From: an uncultured bacterium
GTDB lineage: Bacteria; Bacteroidota; Bacteroidia; CAILMK01
DNA length: 10,478 nt
Assembly (NCBI GenBank): GCA_903835275.1
Contig: CAILMK010000395.1
Coordinates: 1-10,478 of the forward strand
Direction: 5' to 3'
The notes beneath the pieces are model-generated. The model did not search any database, had not been told where the DNA came from, and worked only from the letters and a program-made list of their open reading frames with translations. Below are positions 6,591 to 10,478 of this stretch, in pieces (positions within the stretch are counted from its first letter, which is position 1; each line of letters begins with the position of its first letter). The position numbers were made by a program, and so were the translations under genes.

Positions 6591-7654
6591 TGAGCGAACA
6601 CAAGCATAAACCCGTTTTAGGCATTACAATTGGTGATGTAAATGGAATTGGCGCAGAGGTAATCCTTAAAACATTTTCCGATCCGAGGATGCTCCTTTTC
6701 TGCACTCCGGTCATATATGCTTCCACTTCCACGATTAATTATCACAGAAAAGTAATTGACGCGAAAGGTTTCAATTTTCATTCTGTAAATTCCATAGACC
6801 AGATACACAGGGGCAAGGTAAATCTTATAAATCTTTGGGATGAAACCTTGCGATTTACCATTGGTACTCCGAGTCCTGAAAATGGCAAATACGCATTCAT
6901 GTCTATCAGGCAGGCTGTCATTGATGCCAAGGAAGGTAAACTGGATGGTATTGTCACTGCGCCCATAGATAAATTCAGCATACAGTCAGAGGAATTTAAT
7001 TTCCCCGGACACACTGAATATTTTGCAAGTGAGTTTGAAAGAAAAGCACTCATGCTGATGCTCGGTGATGATGACCTGCGTATCGGTGTGGTTACAGGAC
7101 ACATTCCTATCAGTGAAGTTTCTGCGAAACTGACAAAAGATAAATTGAGGGAGAAACTAATCCTTCTCGGGAAAAGCCTCATTACAGATTTTGGTATTCC
7201 TACTCCTAAAATAGCGGTACTTGGATTAAATCCGCATGCAGGTGAAAAAGGAATGATCGGTAGGGAAGAGATAGAAATTATTGAGCCTGTTATAGCGGAA
7301 TTAAAAGAAAAGGGAATGTTTGTTTTCGGTCCGTATCCTGCAGACGGATTTTTCGGTAAAAGAATGTACCGTGAATTTGACGGCGTGATGGCAATGTATC
7401 ACGACCAGGGATTATCTCCGTTTAAATTATTGAACTTTGAAACAGGAGTGAATTTCACCGCCGGACTACCTATAGTGCGTACCTCTCCTGATCACGGCAC
7501 AGCGTATGATCTTGCGGGGAAAAACCTTGCGGATGAAACATCATTCCGCTATGCGGTTTACAAGGCGTGTGACATCATTACCAACCGCGGTGATTACGAT
7601 GAAATGAATGCAAATCCATTGAAAAGCCGCTCTGTGAAAGAGAAGGAAGGATAG
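6590..7654 (+). CDS. pdxA: 4-hydroxythreonine-4-phosphate dehydrogenase PdxA
   Basis: PdxA oxidises 4-phosphohydroxy-L-threonine with NAD in the DXP-dependent route to pyridoxal 5'-phosphate; the enzyme is a metal-dependent cytoplasmic dimer. At 354 residues the length is slightly above the E. coli enzyme. Conserved blocks occur in order: ITIGDVNGIGAE near the N-terminus, TAPIDK, FPGHTEYFA, VTGHIP with His171, GLNPHAGEKG with His216, AMYHDQGLSPFK with His271, and RTSPDHGTAYDLAGK. His171, His216 and His271 are each offset by five from the known E. coli metal ligands His166, His211 and His266. GDVNGIG replaces the more common GDPAGIG. The ATG at 6590-6592 overlaps the aminopeptidase stop by one base, so translational coupling is likely. 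A palindromic terminator lies 30 bp after the stop. Confidence 0.96.
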   Translation: MSEHKHKPVLGITIGDVNGIGAEVILKTFSDPRMLLFCTPVIYASTSTINYHRKVIDAKGFNFHSVNSIDQIHRGKVNLINLWDETLRFTIGTPSPENGKYAFMSIRQAVIDAKEGKLDGIVTAPIDKFSIQSEEFNFPGHTEYFASEFERKALMLMLGDDDLRIGVVTGHIPISEVSAKLTKDKLREKLILLGKSLITDFGIPTPKIAVLGLNPHAGEKGMIGREEIEIIEPVIAELKEKGMFVFGPYPADGFFGKRMYREFDGVMAMYHDQGLSPFKLLNFETGVNFTAGLPIVRTSPDHGTAYDLAGKNLADETSFRYAVYKACDIITNRGDYDEMNANPLKSRSVKEKEG

Positions 7655-7684
7655 GGGATTTACGATTGAAATGAAATACAGTAG

Positions 7685-7709
7685 GGTCACGATATATCGT
7701 GACCTTTTT
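7685..7709 (+). terminator. Rho-independent terminator after pdxA
   Basis: GGTCACGATATATCGTGACC (7685-7704) is a perfect 20-bp palindrome that folds to an 8-bp stem with a TATA loop, followed directly by five T residues. It ends the aminopeptidase-pdxA operon. Confidence 0.92.
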
Positions 7710-7756
7710 GTTAATTACACTTTACATTATTACCATATAACATTATCACGTCCCAA

Positions 7757-7996
7757 ATGAAGACAGGCAAATACAAACACTACAAGGGTAATTTTTATCA
7801 CGTTATTGGCGTGGCATTTCATACTGAAACGGAAGAAAAAATGGTGATCTATAAAGCCCTCTATGAATGTCCGGATCTGGAAGAAGAATATGGAGTAAAT
7901 CCTTATTTTGTACGTCCGTACAACATGTTTTTAGAAACTATAATTATTGATGGAAAAGAGATCCCGAGATTTGAATATATAGGAGAAATGGAATAG
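7757..7996 (+). CDS. DUF1653 domain-containing small protein
   Basis: The 79-residue protein is almost entirely one DUF1653 domain, recognisable by the ordered motifs GKYKHYKGNFYHVIG, FHTETEEKMVIYKALYE, YFVRPYNMFLE and IPRFEYIG. It is soluble, with no signal peptide or membrane segment. The family is widespread in bacteria as small stand-alone proteins and its biochemical role is not established. An acidic insertion, PDLEEEYGVN, replaces the short loop that usually precedes the WVRP-like motif. It stands after the pdxA terminator and probably has its own promoter in the 47-bp AT-rich gap, though no clear TAnnTTTG element is seen. It converges with the secreted protein gene downstream, with a 44-bp gap and no obvious hairpin terminator. 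Confidence 0.88.
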   Translation: MKTGKYKHYKGNFYHVIGVAFHTETEEKMVIYKALYECPDLEEEYGVNPYFVRPYNMFLETIIIDGKEIPRFEYIGEME

Positions 7997-8040
7997 TTTT
8001 TCCCATATTACTTTATCACTTCATCCCTTTATTTCTACTT

Positions 8041-8784
8041 TCAATATTCTTCGCTCATCTTAACTGATATTCCATCCTTCTCGGGTAAAAATTCAAAGCT
8101 TCTTTTCTTTCCTGCATAAGGTGATTTTGTGCCCGATTTTGTGACGAAGTTTTCATCGCAGGACATGACCAGTTTTTTCTTTTCCCAGGCAAATTTTGTG
8201 GGTGTAAAATTAATGGCACTGTCATCATAAAAAGGAGCATCTTTTTTTATTCCGGAAATATTCATTCTATCTTTATTGCAGCTGCTGTATAATATTCCGA
8301 GGGTGTTTTTTAGTGAGCTTTTATTGATGGAAACAATAGTGATACTGACCCTGGAAGCCGAACCGCACAAGCCTCCGCTGTGTCCCATTTGGACATCATA
8401 AATAAGCAAGCCGATACTTCCATCCGGCAAAGGGAAAGCTTTCTTTATTTTAAGAAGTGATTGTGGGAACTGGTCTGCAATTTCATCCGTGCTGATGCTT
8501 TGAAATACCTTTCCTTTAATGCGTATCAGGGTATAGGTTGCATTGACTACCTGAGTGGTAAAGGTATCATCCATGGAAGAATCCCTGGGGTTGAGGAATT
8601 TCCGGGGATTGTAATAGGTCAGCGGTGTATTGTAGGTTATTTCCTCAACTTTTTCCTTTTTCACTTTGTAAGACGAAGCATGGTGCTTAGCCCCTACGCT
8701 GTCAAAATAGGCACTGGAAAGTGGTTCCTGTGCCATTGCAGCAAGGGCAAACAGGAAGAAAACAAAAGTCAGCAGCAGTTTCAT
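8041..8784 (-). CDS. Secreted protein of unknown function
   Basis: The 247-residue protein starts at the ATG 8782-8784 with a classical signal peptide (MKLLLTFVFFLFALAAMA, cleavage before Gln19). A TTG two codons upstream is less likely to be the start. The mature part is mixed in character, with many Lys and Ser residues and beta-rich stretches such as TYTLIRIKGKVF, GSIGLLIYDVQMGH and VSITIVSI. Four Cys residues (in GGLCGSAS, SSCNKD, and MSCDEN, plus none paired closely) suggest possible disulfides after export; only three are clearly visible, so pairing is uncertain. No family is recognised. It is a single gene transcribed leftward, convergent with the DUF1653 gene and divergent from tRNA-Leu. 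A promoter candidate lies immediately upstream and would give a very short leader. Confidence 0.78.
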   Translation of the reverse strand: MKLLLTFVFFLFALAAMAQEPLSSAYFDSVGAKHHASSYKVKKEKVEEITYNTPLTYYNPRKFLNPRDSSMDDTFTTQVVNATYTLIRIKGKVFQSISTDEIADQFPQSLLKIKKAFPLPDGSIGLLIYDVQMGHSGGLCGSASRVSITIVSINKSSLKNTLGILYSSCNKDRMNISGIKKDAPFYDDSAINFTPTKFAWEKKKLVMSCDENFVTKSGTKSPYAGKKRSFEFLPEKDGISVKMSEEY

Positions 8785-8798
8785 TGGCAAATCAAACT

Positions 8799-8830
8799 CA
8801 AATATAAGGGTAAAAAATGCAATAATCCAA
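8799..8830 (-). promoter_or_regulatory. Putative promoter of the secreted-protein gene
   Basis: On the minus strand TATATTTG (8806 to 8799) matches TAnnTTTG, with a TTG (8830 to 8828) 21 bp upstream, the usual Bacteroidota spacing. Transcription would begin about 8 nt before the ATG at 8784, giving an almost leaderless mRNA. Confidence 0.5.
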
Positions 8831-8872
8831 CCATTAAATCAATTCTATTCCCCCAAATATGAATAAATGCCT

Positions 8873-8880
8873 TATCTTTG
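8873..8880 (+). promoter_or_regulatory. Putative -7 promoter element of tRNA-Leu
   Basis: TATCTTTG followed by CGCC lies 12 bp before the tRNA and fits TAnnTTTG. The same octamer precedes the aminopeptidase gene. No clear TTG -33 element is assigned. Confidence 0.6.
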
Positions 8881-8888
8881 CGCCTCAT

Positions 8889-10478
8889 TTATGCGGATGT
8901 GGCGTAATTGGTAGCCGCGCTAGACTTAGGATCTAGTGTCGTGAGACATGCGGGTTCGAGTCCCTCCATCCGCACACAAAGGGACAAATCAAATTCATCA
9001 TTGGTTTGTCCCTTTTTATTTTCTCCTAATTCCAGTGAAATACATTCGATTGCATCAAAGAAAATATTCACTCTTTCGGTTCGATAATTATCATTTTTAC
9101 GATCATAGTAAATCCCTTCAGGAAATAGCATGTATTGAATTCTCTCCCTGTCTTTGTTGTCTGATAATTCCCATGCTTTCTGTAAGTTAGAAGAAAGATG
9201 AAGGGCATAAGAGATGTAAGAACCGAGGTTCGATAAATTAAAATCAACTTGCTGCATTTCCTCAAGGATTTTGCCTTTTTCCTTCCTGTATTTCTCAATG
9301 AATTTATCGTAAAGGTCTTTCGTGATTGCTTGCAATACACGACTCTCTTCAGTCTTTTCAATCTTATCATCAATAGCTTTTATCCTCTCTTCAAGTAGTT
9401 TTTGGTTTTCTAAATTATCCTGATTCATCTCCTCAAAGGTTTCAGATAAAACATCCTTTAACGGTTCAATATATTCAGGAGCGATGGTGTAGTTATTCAA
9501 GAAGCTTTTAAAGAGATTGTGAAGTTCATTAGCATTTCTATTGCATTTGCAACCCTTGCGGTTGCACTTGTAATAATAAAGCCCTTTCTTCTTAACAACA
9601 TATCCGGCGAATGATGTTCCGCATTCTCCACATTTCACAAAGCGTTTTAATGGCAGACCTTCATTGTTCTTTTCCTGTTTGTATTTCTGGTTATTTTTTT
9701 GAAGAACGCCGTTTGCTTTTAAGAAGAGCTCTTTTGTGATCATAGGCTCGTGTTTCCCCTCAACCACTTTCCCTTCCAAAAAATTGTGTGCGATCATTCC
9801 ACAGTAAAACGGATTCCGGAATATCTTGGATATTTTCTGCTTATTCATTTTTAATCCTAAGACCTCTAACTTGCCTAATATTTCCTGATTAGATAATCCG
9901 TTATTAGCTTTCCAGTAAAACGCCTTTTTTATCAGCTTACCCTTTTCATTGACTACCATTCCATACTCCTTGTTACGGGTAATACGGTCATATCCCATAG
10001 GAGCAACAGTCAGCCAATATCCCTGCATTAACTTCTCCTTCATTCCTGCCATACATTTCTCTCTACGCAGATCATTATCGTATTGAGAAAAGATAAACTG
10101 AATGTTTTGCTGTAAACTTCCACTGGAGGTAGAAGTATCAGAAGGTTGAGTAACGGAAAAAATGGAGATACCCTCTTTTTTTAATTCTGAAGAGATATAG
10201 ATAGCATTTGCTCCTGATCTTGAAAACCGATCCACAGAATAAACCACGATGTAGGATATTTTCTGTTTGCTTCGTTTAAGAAAGGTAAGCATCCTTTTGA
10301 ATTCTTTCCGTTCATCCGTTTTGGCACTTTCATAAGTTCCACCAAAATATTCAATGACATTATAGCCCTGTTTCAATGCGTGCTGTTCGCAGTATTTCTT
10401 CTGAGTTTCCAGCGAGAGGTTGGTTTCTGCCTGTTCCTTGGTAGAAACACGTGTATAGATGACAGCATTAACTCCACG
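8889..10478 (-). CDS. Large serine recombinase (recombinase family protein), 5' end outside window
   Basis: The frame is open to the window edge (10478), giving at least 529 residues; a TTG at 10374-10376 is internal. The visible start is the resolvase catalytic domain: AVIYTRVSTKEQ with nucleophile Ser12 (counting from the first visible residue), LSLETQKKYCE, and VDRFSRSG at about 82-89. A Recombinase-type DNA-binding domain follows (about 150-265, including APMGYDR and FRNPFYCGMI). Next is a zinc ribbon with Cys283, Cys286, Cys305 and Cys310, and a charged coiled coil at about 350-420. This architecture is that of integrases of mobile elements rather than small invertases. The last 28 residues (VRMEGLEPACLTTLDPKSSA onward) are the antisense translation of tRNA-Leu, with the stop at 8889-8891 just beyond it. 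The native C-terminus may therefore differ. The family call is firm; the true 3' end is uncertain. Confidence 0.9.
   Translation of the reverse strand, partial: RGVNAVIYTRVSTKEQAETNLSLETQKKYCEQHALKQGYNVIEYFGGTYESAKTDERKEFKRMLTFLKRSKQKISYIVVYSVDRFSRSGANAIYISSELKKEGISIFSVTQPSDTSTSSGSLQQNIQFIFSQYDNDLRREKCMAGMKEKLMQGYWLTVAPMGYDRITRNKEYGMVVNEKGKLIKKAFYWKANNGLSNQEILGKLEVLGLKMNKQKISKIFRNPFYCGMIAHNFLEGKVVEGKHEPMITKELFLKANGVLQKNNQKYKQEKNNEGLPLKRFVKCGECGTSFAGYVVKKKGLYYYKCNRKGCKCNRNANELHNLFKSFLNNYTIAPEYIEPLKDVLSETFEEMNQDNLENQKLLEERIKAIDDKIEKTEESRVLQAITKDLYDKFIEKYRKEKGKILEEMQQVDFNLSNLGSYISYALHLSSNLQKAWELSDNKDRERIQYMLFPEGIYYDRKNDNYRTERVNIFFDAIECISLELGENKKGQTNDEFDLSLCVRMEGLEPACLTTLDPKSSAATNYATSA
8893..8974 (+). 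tRNA. tRNA-Leu, anticodon UAG
   Basis: An 82-nt class II tRNA. The acceptor stem GCGGATG (8893-8899) pairs with CATCCGC (8967-8973), with discriminator A8974. The D-stem GCG/CGC is 8902-8904 with 8916-8918. The anticodon stem CTAGA/TCTAG (8920-8924, 8932-8936) encloses the loop CTTAGGA with TAG at 8927-8929. A long variable arm TGTC-GTGA-GACA (8937-8948) confirms a leucine type. The T-loop TTCGAGT is at 8955-8961. The T-stem has one C-T mismatch (8951 against 8965). CCA is not encoded. It is overlapped antisense along its full length by the recombinase frame. Confidence 0.97.
8978..9017 (+). terminator. Rho-independent terminator of tRNA-Leu, inside the recombinase gene
   Basis: The arms 8978-8992 and 9001-9015 pair over 15 bp with one G-T wobble around an 8-nt loop, and the downstream arm runs into TTTTT (9013-9017). 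It ends the tRNA transcript 4 nt after the mature end, and lies within the antisense recombinase coding region. Confidence 0.88.

Noticed and set aside
8785..8790. TTG start for the secreted-protein gene
   Set aside because: The ATG at 8782-8784 gives a textbook signal peptide; the upstream TTG adds only Met-Pro.
9068..9373. A second small minus-strand gene within the recombinase region
   Set aside because: It is an out-of-frame shadow of the recombinase coiled coil.
10374..10376. TTG as the recombinase start
   Set aside because: The frame continues upstream and contains the catalytic motif YTRVSTKEQ, so the start lies beyond the window.
8889..10478. Small DNA invertase for phase variation
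   Set aside because: The recombinase domain, zinc ribbon and length of over 500 residues fit an integrase-type large serine recombinase, and no inverted repeats flanking a promoter are visible in the window.

Overview
The window looks like chromosomal DNA of a Bacteroidota bacterium, probably of the Chitinophagales/Sphingobacteriales type. The evidence is a secreted protein with a type IX secretion (T9SS) C-terminal sorting domain, a tandem pair of OmpH/Skp-like periplasmic chaperones followed by murI, A-rich ribosome-binding regions without clear Shine-Dalgarno sequences, and several promoters with the Bacteroidota -7 element TAnnTTTG. The exact genus cannot be read from the sequence.

Layout. 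1-806 (+) is the C-terminal part of a T9SS cargo protein, followed by a strong intrinsic terminator. 872-4683 (-) is a same-strand block, in transcription order: OmpH-like protein with a Gly/Pro/Gln-rich tail, OmpH-like protein, glutamate racemase murI, a Rossmann-fold NAD(P)-binding protein, and a secreted TPR protein that overlaps its upstream neighbour by ATGA. 4684-5150 is a 467-bp non-coding divergent promoter region. 5151-7654 (+) is a coupled pair, an M17 leucyl aminopeptidase and pdxA, ending in a perfect-palindrome terminator. 7757-7996 (+) is a small DUF1653 protein. 8041-8784 (-) is a secreted protein of unknown function. 8893-8974 (+) is tRNA-Leu(UAG). 8889-10478 (-) is a large serine recombinase cut by the window edge, whose reading frame runs antisense through the entire tRNA gene.

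How it fits together. Most of the window is housekeeping: envelope protein chaperoning (OmpH pair), peptidoglycan precursor supply (MurI), peptide turnover (aminopeptidase) and vitamin B6 synthesis (PdxA). The right-hand end looks like the edge of an integrated element at the 3' end of tRNA-Leu. There, 28 residues of the recombinase are encoded by the antisense strand of the tRNA, the tRNA terminator lies inside the recombinase coding region, and the tRNA has a mismatched T-stem. Three intergenic copies of a GC-rich palindrome built on CGCCGCGGCG form a second pattern that the genes do not explain.
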